Assembly (NCBI GenBank): GCA_021298975.1
Contig: JAJTGC010000009.1
Coordinates: 1 to 42,713, forward strand
Source of the DNA: Oxalobacteraceae bacterium
Lineage (GTDB): Bacteria; Pseudomonadota; Gammaproteobacteria; Burkholderiales; Burkholderiaceae_D
Length of the DNA: 42,713 nucleotides
Direction of reading: 5' to 3'
Below are positions 26,485 through 34,675 of this stretch, piece after piece (the first letter of the stretch is position 1; every line of letters begins with the position of its first letter). Under the pieces are notes generated by a model. It saw only the letters and a program-made list of their open reading frames with translations. It ran no database searches and was not told where the DNA came from. The position numbers were made by a program, and so were the translations under genes.

Positions 26485-27186
26485 CTAGACTCCCAGCAGC
26501 TCGTTGAGCACGTTCATTTTCGATGCCAGTTCAGGCGCAGCGAACTGCTCCACGATCTGACCATGCTCCATCACATAAAAGCGATCCGCCAGCGGTGCTG
26601 CGAAACGGAAATTCTGCTCCACCATCACGATGGTGTAGCCCTGCTTTTTCAGCATGAGGATCATCTTCGCCAGAGTCTGCACGATGACTGGTGCCAGACC
26701 CTCGGAAATTTCGTCCAGCAATAACAGCTTGGCGCCCGTGCGCAAAATGCGCGCAACCGCCAGCATCTGCTGCTCGCCACCCGAGAGCCGCGTACCCTGG
26801 CTATGACGACGCTCAGCCAAGTTGGGAAACATCTGATAAATATCGTCGACCGACATGCCACCCGGCTTCAGCGCAGGTGGCAACATCAGATTTTCCTCAG
26901 CAGAGAGCGAGGAAAAAATTGCCCGCTCTTCAGGGCAATAGCCCACCCCCAGATGCGCAATGCGATGCGTTGGCATAGCGACTGTTTCCTGACCATGGAT
27001 CTTGATGGATCCTTCACGGCGGCCGGTCAGTCCCATGATCGCGCGCAGCGTGGTGGTGCGACCGGCGCCATTACGGCCCAACAGCGTTACGACTTCGCCT
27101 TCGGCCACGGAAAAATTCACGTCATGCAGAATGTGTGACTCGCCATACCAGGCTTGCAGCTTGCTGATTTCCAGTGCCAGTGCCAT
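26485..27186 (-). CDS. livF: Branched-chain amino acid-type ABC transporter ATP-binding protein LivF
   Basis: 233-residue ATPase of the LivF type. The signature RLSGGEQQMLAVARIL, Walker B LLLLDEISEGLAP and the switch His-equivalent region VEQNFRFA are intact. The Walker A motif reads GRNGAGRTTT: the invariant Lys is Arg43, read directly from the codon CGC. I recall Arg here in some Burkholderiales relatives, so this is a subfamily trait rather than a broken gene, but its effect on hydrolysis is unclear. Its ATG shares one base with the livG stop (TGATG), with AAGGGG 8 nt upstream. Confidence 0.92.
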   Translation of the reverse strand: MALALEISKLQAWYGESHILHDVNFSVAEGEVVTLLGRNGAGRTTTLRAIMGLTGRREGSIKIHGQETVAMPTHRIAHLGVGYCPEERAIFSSLSAEENLMLPPALKPGGMSVDDIYQMFPNLAERRHSQGTRLSGGEQQMLAVARILRTGAKLLLLDEISEGLAPVIVQTLAKMILMLKKQGYTIVMVEQNFRFAAPLADRFYVMEHGQIVEQFAAPELASKMNVLNELLGV

Positions 27187-27953
27187 CAGTGCGCCCCTTC
27201 CAGCACCGTCGCGCTACCCATGTAGGCCTCGAGCACTTGCGGATTTTGCGATACGGTCTGGTAATCGCCTTCGGCCAGAATCGCGCCGCGCTGCAGTACC
27301 GAAATGCGATCGCAGATACCCGCCACCACACTCATATTGTGTTCCACCATCAGCACCGTGCGACCCTTGGATACTTTTTTGATCAGGTCCGTCACCCGAC
27401 GCACATCTTCATGACCCATGCCCTGCGTGGGCTCATCCAGCAGCATCAGTTCAGGCTCCATGGCCAGCGTGGTCGCGATCTCCAGCGCGCGCTTGCGTCC
27501 GTAAGGCAGATCCACCGTCAGACTGGGGGCAAATTCCGCCAGACCGACTTCCTCGAGCAGAGCCATTGCTCGCGTATTGAGCTGATCCAGTGTGGCTTCA
27601 CTCTTCCAGAAATGAAATGACGTCCCCAAATTGCGCTGCAATCCGATACGCACGTTTTCCAGTACCGTCAGGTGTGGAAATACCGCAGAGATCTGGAATG
27701 AACGAATAATGCCCATGCGCGCAATCTGCGCTGGTTGCAGCAAGGTGATGTCACGCCCATTGAACAAAATCTGACCCGAGCTGGGCACAAGGAATTTGGT
27801 CAGCAGATTGAAACAAGTCGTTTTGCCAGCACCATTGGGGCCGATCAGTGCATGAATATGACCCCGCTGCACATGGAGGTTCACCTCGTTCACTGCAACA
27901 AAGCCTTTGAAGTCGCGCGTCAGATTGCGTGTTTCCAGAATGATGTCTGCCAT
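27186..27953 (-). CDS. livG: Branched-chain amino acid-type ABC transporter ATP-binding protein LivG
   Basis: 255-residue ATPase with a normal Walker A (GPNGAGKTTCFNL), a PYGRKRALEIATTLA signature in place of LSGGQ (as is usual for LivG), Walker B LMLLDEPTQGMG and the switch region VEHNMSVV. The C-terminal EAYMGSATVLEGAH is the LivG tail. With LivF it powers the LivHM permease. It follows the acyl-CoA dehydrogenase gene by 12 bp. Confidence 0.93.
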   Translation of the reverse strand: MADIILETRNLTRDFKGFVAVNEVNLHVQRGHIHALIGPNGAGKTTCFNLLTKFLVPSSGQILFNGRDITLLQPAQIARMGIIRSFQISAVFPHLTVLENVRIGLQRNLGTSFHFWKSEATLDQLNTRAMALLEEVGLAEFAPSLTVDLPYGRKRALEIATTLAMEPELMLLDEPTQGMGHEDVRRVTDLIKKVSKGRTVLMVEHNMSVVAGICDRISVLQRGAILAEGDYQTVSQNPQVLEAYMGSATVLEGAH

Positions 27954-27965
27954 GGTCAGTCTCTT

Positions 27966-29132
27966 TCAGTGACGCAGATTTTTCAGCGCGTGCTTGGCCA
28001 GACTCCAGCGATGCGTCTCGTTCGGGCCGTCATAGACTCGGAAGGATCGGGCGTCGGCAAAAATCCGGGCAACAATCGTTTCATGCGTCATGCCACTGCC
28101 GCCCAGCATCTGCGCGCTGCGATCGATCACGCGCCAGATCGCTTCGGAAGAAATCACTTTCGCAGCGCTGGATTCGCGGGTACCCAGATGCCCCTGATCA
28201 AGCACCCAGGCGCAATGCCAGATCGCCAGCCGGGTGCAGTGCATGTCCATCTCGTTATCTGCGAGCATGAAACCCACGCCTTCGTGCTGACCCAGCGTTT
28301 TGCCAAACGCCTGACGCGTGGCGGCATAGCGCAGCGCCACGTCGTGCGCACGGCGGGCCGCGCCCAGCCAGCGCATGCAGTGTGTCAGTCGTGCGGGTGA
28401 CAGACGCACTTGCGCGTATTTGAATCCCTCGCCGGGCGCACCGAGTATATTCTCGGCCGGCACGCGCAAATTCTCGAAACGCACCACGCCATGCCCGCCC
28501 ACAAAACAAGTATCGAGCGCATCCATCTGACGCTCCACGGTGATTCCCGGCGCATCCATATCCGACAGGAACATGGTGGCGCTGCCATCTTCAAGCTTGG
28601 CCATGATGATCGCAAACGATGCACCGGTTGCGCCCGTGATCAGCCACTTCAAACCATTAATCACGTAGTGGTCGCCGTCGCGAACCGCCATCGTCTGCAA
28701 CATCGACGGGTCTGAACCTGAACCCGGCGGCGGCTCGGTCATGCAAAAGCAGGAGCGAATGCGGCCTTCCGCCAGCGGTCGCAGCCAGCGCTCTTTCTGC
28801 GCCGGCGTGCAGATCACCTCCATCATGTGCATATTGCCTTCGTCAGGCGCAAAGATATTCATCGCCACCGGGCCCAGCGGCGAGTAGCCCGCTTCCTCGA
28901 AGACGATCGCCTTGCCGACATGGTCAAGACCCAGACCGCCGAATTCTGCCGACACATGCGGTGACAGCAACCCTGCCGTGCGGGCTTTGGCCACCAGTTC
29001 CAGACGCAGTTCATCCGTGGGACCGTGCGTCGTGCAGCGCGGATCGCGCTCCATCGGAATGACCTGTTCTTCGATGAAAAGGCGGGTACGCTGTTGCAAC
29101 TCGGCATGCGCTGCCGAGAGGTTGAAATCCAT
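27966..29132 (-). CDS. Acyl-CoA dehydrogenase family protein
   Basis: 388-residue flavin-dependent acyl-CoA dehydrogenase. It has an all-alpha N-terminal domain, the FAD-side motif CMTEPPPGSGSDPSMLQTMAVRDG, the beta domain, and a C-terminal helical domain with RQAFGKTLGQHEGVGFMLADNEMD and MLGGSGMTHETIVARIFADARSFRVYDGPNETHRWSLAKHAL. The loop YDGPNETH resembles the long-chain/ACAD10-11 branch, so the catalytic base position differs from gcdH. The start at 29132 has GGGAGAG 7 nt upstream; the reading to 29216 adds no conserved sequence. First gene of the acd-livGFHM-gcdH operon. The acyl substrate is unknown. Confidence 0.9.
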   Translation of the reverse strand: MDFNLSAAHAELQQRTRLFIEEQVIPMERDPRCTTHGPTDELRLELVAKARTAGLLSPHVSAEFGGLGLDHVGKAIVFEEAGYSPLGPVAMNIFAPDEGNMHMMEVICTPAQKERWLRPLAEGRIRSCFCMTEPPPGSGSDPSMLQTMAVRDGDHYVINGLKWLITGATGASFAIIMAKLEDGSATMFLSDMDAPGITVERQMDALDTCFVGGHGVVRFENLRVPAENILGAPGEGFKYAQVRLSPARLTHCMRWLGAARRAHDVALRYAATRQAFGKTLGQHEGVGFMLADNEMDMHCTRLAIWHCAWVLDQGHLGTRESSAAKVISSEAIWRVIDRSAQMLGGSGMTHETIVARIFADARSFRVYDGPNETHRWSLAKHALKNLRH

Positions 29133-29550
29133 GCTGATGCTCTCCCTGTAAACCGTTTTTTTGGTAATTTTTCCGTTGGGCGGGCGGTGGCCGGCCCAAC
29201 GGCAGGATGGCATCACCGTTCCTGCCGCCGTGGGCGCATCCGAAAAAGGGCTCTAACCCTTTGATTTTTCAGGGCTAGGTCTCGCATAACGATGCTGACC
29301 CACCCCAAGTTCCCGGGTACCCCTGTTTCCCGCTAACCCGACAACTTATTCTATTTCCGAAAAAAAACAAAATGAATTATTTGTTCGCCAACAATGCCGC
29401 GAGCCGGATCGTCTTCATCCGCACAGCACCCCAAGGCAGGCATTCCGGACACAGCGCCAATCCAGATAGTTCAAACTCAGGCTACAATCCGAATCAATAG
29501 GGGTCTCCTGGTTGAGCCAGCTGGCCCGCCCACTCTCACCGGGTCATTCC
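29133..29550. other. Divergent intergenic region with hairpins (leader of the acd-liv operon)
   Basis: No gene is seen in 418 bp. On the acd side there are three inverted repeats: CCGTTGGGC/GCCCAACGG (29173-29181 and 29194-29202), CGGCAGGA/TCCTGCCG (29200-29207 and 29220-29227), and AAAGGG/CCCTTT (29245-29250 and 29257-29262). The first two share three bases and cannot both form fully. The third is followed on the minus strand by a short T-run, so it could act as a weak terminator. On the other side TACAAT (29483-29488) may be a -10 for the DUF2721 gene. No clear acd promoter was found. Confidence 0.5.
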
Positions 29551-30012
29551 ATGTTGTCGTTGTTCGGAGATATCACCAATATCATCAGCCTCGCTGTGAC
29601 ACCGGCTTTTTTGCTGCTGGGCGTGATGTTGCAACTCCGCGTTCTGAACAACCGCCTCGAACGTATCAGTGATCGCCGCGAAGTACTGGAACAGCGTCTG
29701 TCAGTCGGGACCGGCCTGCGTGCCGTCTTGACGCATGAATTGGGTGTGCTGCGCCGTCGGGCGACTGCCATTCATCGTGCGCTTGGCATTTCCACCAGCT
29801 GCATGATCATCGTATTTTCTGTCGTTGTAACGCTCTTCATCGACGATGCGCTCCACCTGAAACTGGCTTCCCTGATCGCTTTCCTGTTCGTCTTCGCCAT
29901 GCTGCTGCTGGTGGTCAGTTTCAGTCTGCTGCTGCATGAAATTCTTCTGGGCACGCACTCATTGCCATCGACCACACTGCACCGTACCCGCCAGGCTGAA
30001 GGTCAACACTAA
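29551..30012 (+). CDS. DUF2721-family membrane protein
   Basis: 153-residue protein of unknown function. A hydrophobic helix (8-30, ITNIISLAVTPAFLLLGVML), a charged middle segment (LRVLNNRLERISDRREVLEQRL) and two more helices (about 80-102 and 106-132) match DUF2721, a small inner-membrane family. The start at ATG 29551 fits homologues; a TTG at 29512 with AGGGG upstream would add 13 residues. Its stop is 3 bp from the converging methyltransferase stop. Confidence 0.8.
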   Translation: MLSLFGDITNIISLAVTPAFLLLGVMLQLRVLNNRLERISDRREVLEQRLSVGTGLRAVLTHELGVLRRRATAIHRALGISTSCMIIVFSVVVTLFIDDALHLKLASLIAFLFVFAMLLLVVSFSLLLHEILLGTHSLPSTTLHRTRQAEGQH

Positions 30013-30015
30013 AAG

Positions 30016-30867
30016 TCAACACGCAACAGAAAGCGATTCTGTTGGCGGCAACCAAAAGCGCTGCTGCATCTCATCGATCCCCAATTCCTGCAACAGACGT
30101 CTGAGCTTGCTCACCGCACGCTCGCGCGGCAGATCCTTGTAACTGGCAACGATGAGTTCATTTTTCATCGAATGCTCCCAGCCAACCAGCTCGGTCACAT
30201 TCAACTGATAGCCATGCGCCTCCAGCTGCAGACAACGCAGCACATTGGTCAGGTGACTGCCAAATTCACGGGTATGAATGGGATGACGCCAGATCTCGGT
30301 CAGCACATCACGCGCCAATGACTGACCTTTGAGACGACGCAAGGTCGCCGCTACCTCGGCCTGACAGCAAGGTACCAGCACGATGAAGCGCGCCTTTTTT
30401 TTCAGCGCAAAGGTAATCGCATCATCCGTCGCGGTGTCGCAGGCATGCAATGCCGTGACGATACCCACGGTCTGCGGCAGCATCGGCGAGGTGATGGATT
30501 CTGCGACCGACAAATGCAGAAAAGACATGCGTTCAAACGCCAACCGATTCGCCAGCTCACGTGAACGTTCTACCAGCTCAACGCGGGTTTCAATACTGTA
30601 GACCCGAGAGTCATCTGCGATGCTTTTCAAAAAAAGATCATAGAGAATGAAGCCCAGATAGGATTTGCCAGCACCGTGATCGACCAGCGACAACGCCTGT
30701 CCACCCTGCCGCAATTGCGACAGAAGTGGCTCGATAAACTGGCACAGGTGATTCACCTGCTTGAGCTTGCGGCGACTGTCCTGGTTCATCTTTCCGTCGC
30801 GCGTGAGTATGTGCAACGCCTTGAGCAGCTCGACGGATTGTCCGGGACGTATTTCTGTTTCAGCCAT
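30016..30867 (-). CDS. SAM-dependent methyltransferase (Methyltransf_32-like)
   Basis: 283-residue protein with a class I methyltransferase core. Motif I-like VDHGAGKSYLGFILYDLFL lies near residue 65, an acidic residue follows (YSIETR), and TALHACDTATDDAI with VLVPCCQAEV matches the Methyltransf_32/GSTCD-like family. The target is unknown; some relatives are proposed to act on RNA. No clear ribosome site precedes the ATG at 30867. It stands between phaC and the DUF2721 gene with 255 bp of non-coding DNA upstream. Confidence 0.82.
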   Translation of the reverse strand: MAETEIRPGQSVELLKALHILTRDGKMNQDSRRKLKQVNHLCQFIEPLLSQLRQGGQALSLVDHGAGKSYLGFILYDLFLKSIADDSRVYSIETRVELVERSRELANRLAFERMSFLHLSVAESITSPMLPQTVGIVTALHACDTATDDAITFALKKKARFIVLVPCCQAEVAATLRRLKGQSLARDVLTEIWRHPIHTREFGSHLTNVLRCLQLEAHGYQLNVTELVGWEHSMKNELIVASYKDLPRERAVSKLRRLLQELGIDEMQQRFWLPPTESLSVAC

Positions 30868-31122
30868 GGGATAAGGGAAAGATTACACGCACTACATGGT
30901 ACCCCACACCAGCCCCAGGCTTTCTGTACCTGAGCGATGGCCATCAGATGCAGCGAGCCCGCCTTGGTTGAAAACTTCCTGAAAACCGCCGCCGACACCA
31001 GCGCTCAGCGCACAACGAACGCACAGGCTCGATCGCGCCCATCCGCAACGCCTCCCACCCGCACCCATACGTCGTGCGCGTAGCGCGACACTGGGGCTGT
31101 GGTGTTCGGTTCCTCAAAAAAT

Positions 31123-32922
31123 CTAACTCTGCAGCACGTAAGACCCAGGCGCATCGGGCAATCCCGGTATTTCGTTCGGAGCAATCGGCTGTGAGGGAAT
31201 GCTATTCTGCTCGCGCTCAAGCCACTCGGCCCATCGTGGCCACCAGGAGCCTGGCTCGGGTTCGGTCTGCTGATACCAACGCTCCGGATCAATATAGTTT
31301 TCATTTTGCGGAAACTGCGTCATGCGATAGAAACGCCGCAGATGTCCGGGCTCACTCGTGATGCCTGCATTATGGCCACCAGAGGTCAACAAAAAAGTCA
31401 GGTCGGCGCTATAAGACAAATTCAATTTGTAGACAGAGCGCCAGGGCGCCACATGATCCGTCTCGGTCGCGACAAGAAAAGCCGGAACACGAATATCCGA
31501 CAACGCCAGCGGACGACCATTGATGCTGTAACGCCCTGCAAACAAATCATTGTTCAGAAATAAGCGCCGCAGATACTCACTGTGCATACGATAGGGCATG
31601 CGCGTGGCATCGGCATTCCAGGCCATCAGATCATTCAGTGTCTCGCGTCGGCCAAGCAAATAATGACTGACCATGCGCGACCAGATCAGATCATGCGAAC
31701 GCAGCAACTGAAAAGCACCCGCCATTTGGCGGTTATCCAGATAGCCCTGGTTCCACATCAGGTCATCCAGATAGTCCAACTGACTCTCATCAATAAACAG
31801 TCGCAACTCCCCTGCCTCGGTAAAGTCGGTTTGTGCCGCAAGCAAGGTCATGGATGCGATGTCTTTGTGATGCTGTTGCGCCAGCCATGCTGCCGTAATT
31901 GCCAGCAGTGTGCCGCCAAGACAATAGCCTACCGTCTGAACCTGCTGGCCCAGGCTGCGCCGTCGTACTTGCTCCAGCGCCTCAAGCAAACCGGTTTGTA
32001 CGTAGGCGTCCATGCCAAGATCACGATCCTCTGCCTCCGGATTGCACCAGGAAATCATGTAAACCGTATGTCCCCGGCCAACCAGATAATTGACCAGTGA
32101 GTTATGCGGAGACAAATCAAGGACGTAATACTTCATGATCCAGGCTGGCACAATCAGCACAGGTTTTTCAAATACGTGCGCGGTCTGTGGCGCATACTGA
32201 ATCAGCTCCATCAAACGATTTCGGTAGACGACACGACCCGGCGTGATCGCCACCTCTTTGCCGGGGCGGAATTTTTCTGTACCCACTGGCGGGTGTCCAC
32301 CAATAGCCCGCTCCCAGTCTTCGATCAGATATTCACAACCGCGCAGCAAATTTCTGCCGCCTTCGCAAAGTGTGGCTTCAAGCACCTCAGGATTGGTCAG
32401 AACAAAATTCACCGGCGAGCACATGTCGAGCCACTGCCGAGCGGCGAAGGACACGACTTCTTCATGGTGCGCGGACATACCACCGATGCCCGTCGTCGCG
32501 TTATGCCACCACTGCTGCTGCAGTAAAAAGCTCTGGTAGATGAAGCAAAACGGCCATTGCTGCCATTGCGGTGCAAGAAAGCGTTCGTCCTGCACCAGCG
32601 GGTTGATGCAAGGTCCGCATTGATGCCCGGATAGCTGTCGCATCACGTAGAGCATGAATCGAATGGACTTGCGCAGGGCCTTTTCCTGCAGCATCTGCTG
32701 TTTGCCAGGCGAGTGCGATAAATGTACCGCCCAATCTGCAAACGCCAGCGCAAGACTACCTGGCGAGATGCCGCCAGTGAAACGCGCCATGACAGCATGG
32801 AACAGGCGATCCGACGCAGTGGGCCCCGAGGGCTTTTCTTCGATAGCGCGCACCAGCCCGCCCGCGGCGGGCTCAGGCAGTTGATGCAGACTTGTGGCAA
32901 TGTTTTGTGCGGGCATAGCCAT
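31123..32922 (-). CDS. phaC: Poly(3-hydroxyalkanoate) synthase (class I-type PhaC)
   Basis: 599-residue polymerase that joins 3-hydroxyacyl-CoA units into polyester granules. The lipase-like box GYCLGG places the nucleophile at Cys334, with Asp489 (VATETDHVAPW) and His517 (TSGGHNAGI), close to the Cys319/Asp480/His508 spacing of the 589-residue Cupriavidus enzyme. The N-terminal PhaC domain and PAWIMKYYVLDLSPHNSLVNYLV are present. The C-terminus continues with YQQTEPEPGSWWPRWAEWL, typical of class I. No phaA, phaB, phaR or phasin gene is adjacent; instead a GNAT-like gene lies 52 bp upstream on the same strand. This is therefore probably a second, non-canonical PhaC copy of the genome (inference). 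Confidence 0.9.
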   Translation of the reverse strand: MAMPAQNIATSLHQLPEPAAGGLVRAIEEKPSGPTASDRLFHAVMARFTGGISPGSLALAFADWAVHLSHSPGKQQMLQEKALRKSIRFMLYVMRQLSGHQCGPCINPLVQDERFLAPQWQQWPFCFIYQSFLLQQQWWHNATTGIGGMSAHHEEVVSFAARQWLDMCSPVNFVLTNPEVLEATLCEGGRNLLRGCEYLIEDWERAIGGHPPVGTEKFRPGKEVAITPGRVVYRNRLMELIQYAPQTAHVFEKPVLIVPAWIMKYYVLDLSPHNSLVNYLVGRGHTVYMISWCNPEAEDRDLGMDAYVQTGLLEALEQVRRRSLGQQVQTVGYCLGGTLLAITAAWLAQQHHKDIASMTLLAAQTDFTEAGELRLFIDESQLDYLDDLMWNQGYLDNRQMAGAFQLLRSHDLIWSRMVSHYLLGRRETLNDLMAWNADATRMPYRMHSEYLRRLFLNNDLFAGRYSINGRPLALSDIRVPAFLVATETDHVAPWRSVYKLNLSYSADLTFLLTSGGHNAGITSEPGHLRRFYRMTQFPQNENYIDPERWYQQTEPEPGSWWPRWAEWLEREQNSIPSQPIAPNEIPGLPDAPGSYVLQS

Positions 32923-32974
32923 TCAGCAGACTTGAATTGTTTGCATCATCAAAGTAGTCATGAACCCAAGCTCG

Positions 32975-34315
32975 TCAGAGTGCCTGTATTGGACAGCGAG
33001 AGGGAGGCGCAGTGCCGATTACATTCGGGCGGGAGGCACTGATGACGTTATCAGCAACATCAAGCTCTTTGGGGGTATTGACCTCGACCGCCGGGGAGCA
33101 CGCTTCGACCGCATCCGGATGTCCTTGACTCAGCCATGTGAATTTCTTTATTGCCCTCCCAAGTGTGTGGCGCAAGGATCGACATTGATGATAAAGCCAT
33201 TGCCATCCCGGATTATTTTCTCTTTTTAAATAATCGTGCAACCACTGCAGGCTGTGTAGGTAACGGCCGTAAAAAAATACCCGCAACAGGGAAAGCGGCT
33301 GTAACAGCATCTGCATGACCGAAGGATAGACAACCAAGCGATAGAGTGTTTTTGGCACAGCAAGCAACTGGTGCTTGTACTGATAACGTCCCCACAGCAT
33401 GTGACACTGTCGACCGCCCCGATCAATACAGTCGCTGACAGACCACAGACAGGTCAGCAAACCCAAACGGTAAACACTCATGGCGGGATCACTTGCCGAC
33501 AAGAGCATCACATAACAATCACCGATGCGGCAGGAAAACGCACCTGCGCAGATGCGCCCATTGACCTGAGCAACACCGAATAACCCGCACTCGACAGCCA
33601 TGGTCAGGAAATGCTGCGTTTCGATCGCATCAATGTCAGCTGATTTCCCACGCGCGGTCATGCTGTCGCGCTTGAATCGCTGCAGCACCAACACCAGCTG
33701 ACGCTGCTGCTCGGCACTCAATTCATCGCAGGTATAGGCGGTCCAGCTAAAGTCAGGAAAATCCCGCAGCAGACGATTACGATAGCCGCGCAGACTTTGT
33801 CGGGTGGATTTGCCCAGCATGGCAATGTAGGCCTCACGAGAAGCAGGCAGCGTCAGTACATAGTTCTCTGAAAAAGGATAAAACTGCGCGGGCAAGGAAC
33901 TCGGTGGCAGCGACAGGCTGACCGCATTGAAGGCGATATGACGAAGTCCGGGAAAGCTGGAAAAAACACTCCCTGCAAAAGCATCTATCTGCAATGAATC
34001 AAGGCTGACAACCTCGCACAGAACGATTGCGCGCTTTCCCTCGATACGAAATAGCAGCACGCCAACAACCTCGCCACCGCAGTAGCCGACCCACGTATTT
34101 GGCGGTGTCTGCCTGGTATCACTCAGCTGCAGATATCTGGATGAGGCATACAGGCTTCCATGTAGTCGGTCCAGTGCCATCGAGGCAAAGTCAGGTACCG
34201 ACTGCTTGTAAATCTCACTGACGATATCAGTCCCAAGCGGCAGCACCCGAGACTGAGTCGCCACCGGTGACGCTAAATTCAGTGATGTGGCAGATACCGG
34301 TACGTGATTCGACAT
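32975..34315 (-). CDS. GNAT-family (CelD/BioF2-like) acetyltransferase domain protein
   Basis: 446-residue cytosolic protein with an Acetyltransf_6 (BioF2-like/CelD-BcsL) double-GNAT fold. The telltale block ENYVLTLPASREAYIAMLGKSTRQSLRGYRNRLLRDFP is near residues 150-190, and GVAQVNGRICAGAFSCRIGDCYVMLLSASDPAM with HMLWGRYQYKHQLLA forms the second half. Relatives transfer acyl groups in exopolysaccharide or peptidoglycan modification. The last 50 residues are low in hydrophobics and probably disordered. CAGGG lies 7 nt before the ATG. It is upstream of phaC by 52 bp, so the two are likely co-transcribed, an uncommon pairing. Substrate unknown. Confidence 0.8.
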   Translation of the reverse strand: MSNHVPVSATSLNLASPVATQSRVLPLGTDIVSEIYKQSVPDFASMALDRLHGSLYASSRYLQLSDTRQTPPNTWVGYCGGEVVGVLLFRIEGKRAIVLCEVVSLDSLQIDAFAGSVFSSFPGLRHIAFNAVSLSLPPSSLPAQFYPFSENYVLTLPASREAYIAMLGKSTRQSLRGYRNRLLRDFPDFSWTAYTCDELSAEQQRQLVLVLQRFKRDSMTARGKSADIDAIETQHFLTMAVECGLFGVAQVNGRICAGAFSCRIGDCYVMLLSASDPAMSVYRLGLLTCLWSVSDCIDRGGRQCHMLWGRYQYKHQLLAVPKTLYRLVVYPSVMQMLLQPLSLLRVFFYGRYLHSLQWLHDYLKRENNPGWQWLYHQCRSLRHTLGRAIKKFTWLSQGHPDAVEACSPAVEVNTPKELDVADNVISASRPNVIGTAPPSRCPIQAL

Positions 34316-34675
34316 GAATGGCCCTGACGATGAAGAAACTCTGCTTGATCAAGGTGACGTCTGTCTCTTTTAGTCCATCGAAAAACGTATCGACATCCAC
34401 AGCGCGACCAACATCGCCGACACTGCAAGCAGCCATCACGCTGACGATAGCCCGACGGAACAAGCACCCGGTACGATTATTTCGCGCGCAGATGGACGAA
34501 GACTTGAGCGCCGCCAAGCAGAAACCCTGCACGACTGTGTTGGCTCAACGGGCGAAACCAGCGCATCGGCATCATCAACGCACTAGGGGAGTGTCCAACG
34601 GGGACCGCTCGGTGTCCAAACCGGCTGACGTGGTTCGAATCCATGCTCCCCTGCCACTTGCCGACTGGGGCGTGC
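34316..34675. other. Divergent region between the GNAT gene and the ABC exporter
   Basis: Apart from the tRNA-like sequence at 34585-34656, I see no convincing gene. A minus-strand frame of 101 codons (34532-34227) overlaps the GNAT start and has no recognisable family, so I do not call it. No clear promoter for either side was found. Confidence 0.4.
34585..34656 (+). tRNA. Degenerate tRNA-Trp(CCA)-like sequence
   Basis: A 72-nt stretch has a perfect 7-bp acceptor stem AGGGGAG/CTCCCCT (34585-34591 and 34646-34652), discriminator G and encoded CCA (34654-34656). The T arm is intact, CGTGG-TTCGAAT-CCATG (34629-34645), as is a 4-bp D-type stem GTCC/GGAC (34593-34596 and 34602-34605). The A1-U72 pair, G73 and a CCA triplet in GTCCAAA (34614-34620) are tRNA-Trp features. 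However, the D loop has only 5 nt, the anticodon stem TCGG/CCGG closes on 8 nt, and two extra bases precede it. It looks like a decayed tRNA-Trp copy rather than a working gene. It ends 20 bp before the exporter ATPase start. Confidence 0.4.

Noticed and set aside
29173..29202. 9-bp hairpin as a terminator
   Set aside because: On the minus strand the stem is followed by As, not Ts, and the genes on both sides point away from it; treated as leader structure instead.
34227..34532. 101-codon minus-strand open frame upstream of and overlapping the GNAT gene
   Set aside because: It overlaps the GNAT start by 89 bp in another frame, lacks a ribosome site and family resemblance. It could still be a small unknown gene, but the sequence does not support calling it.
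34643..34675. Longer start of the exporter ATPase at ATG 34643
   Set aside because: The extra 11 residues show no conservation, lie in the tRNA-like sequence and lack a ribosome site, while ATG 34676 has CTGGGG at proper distance.
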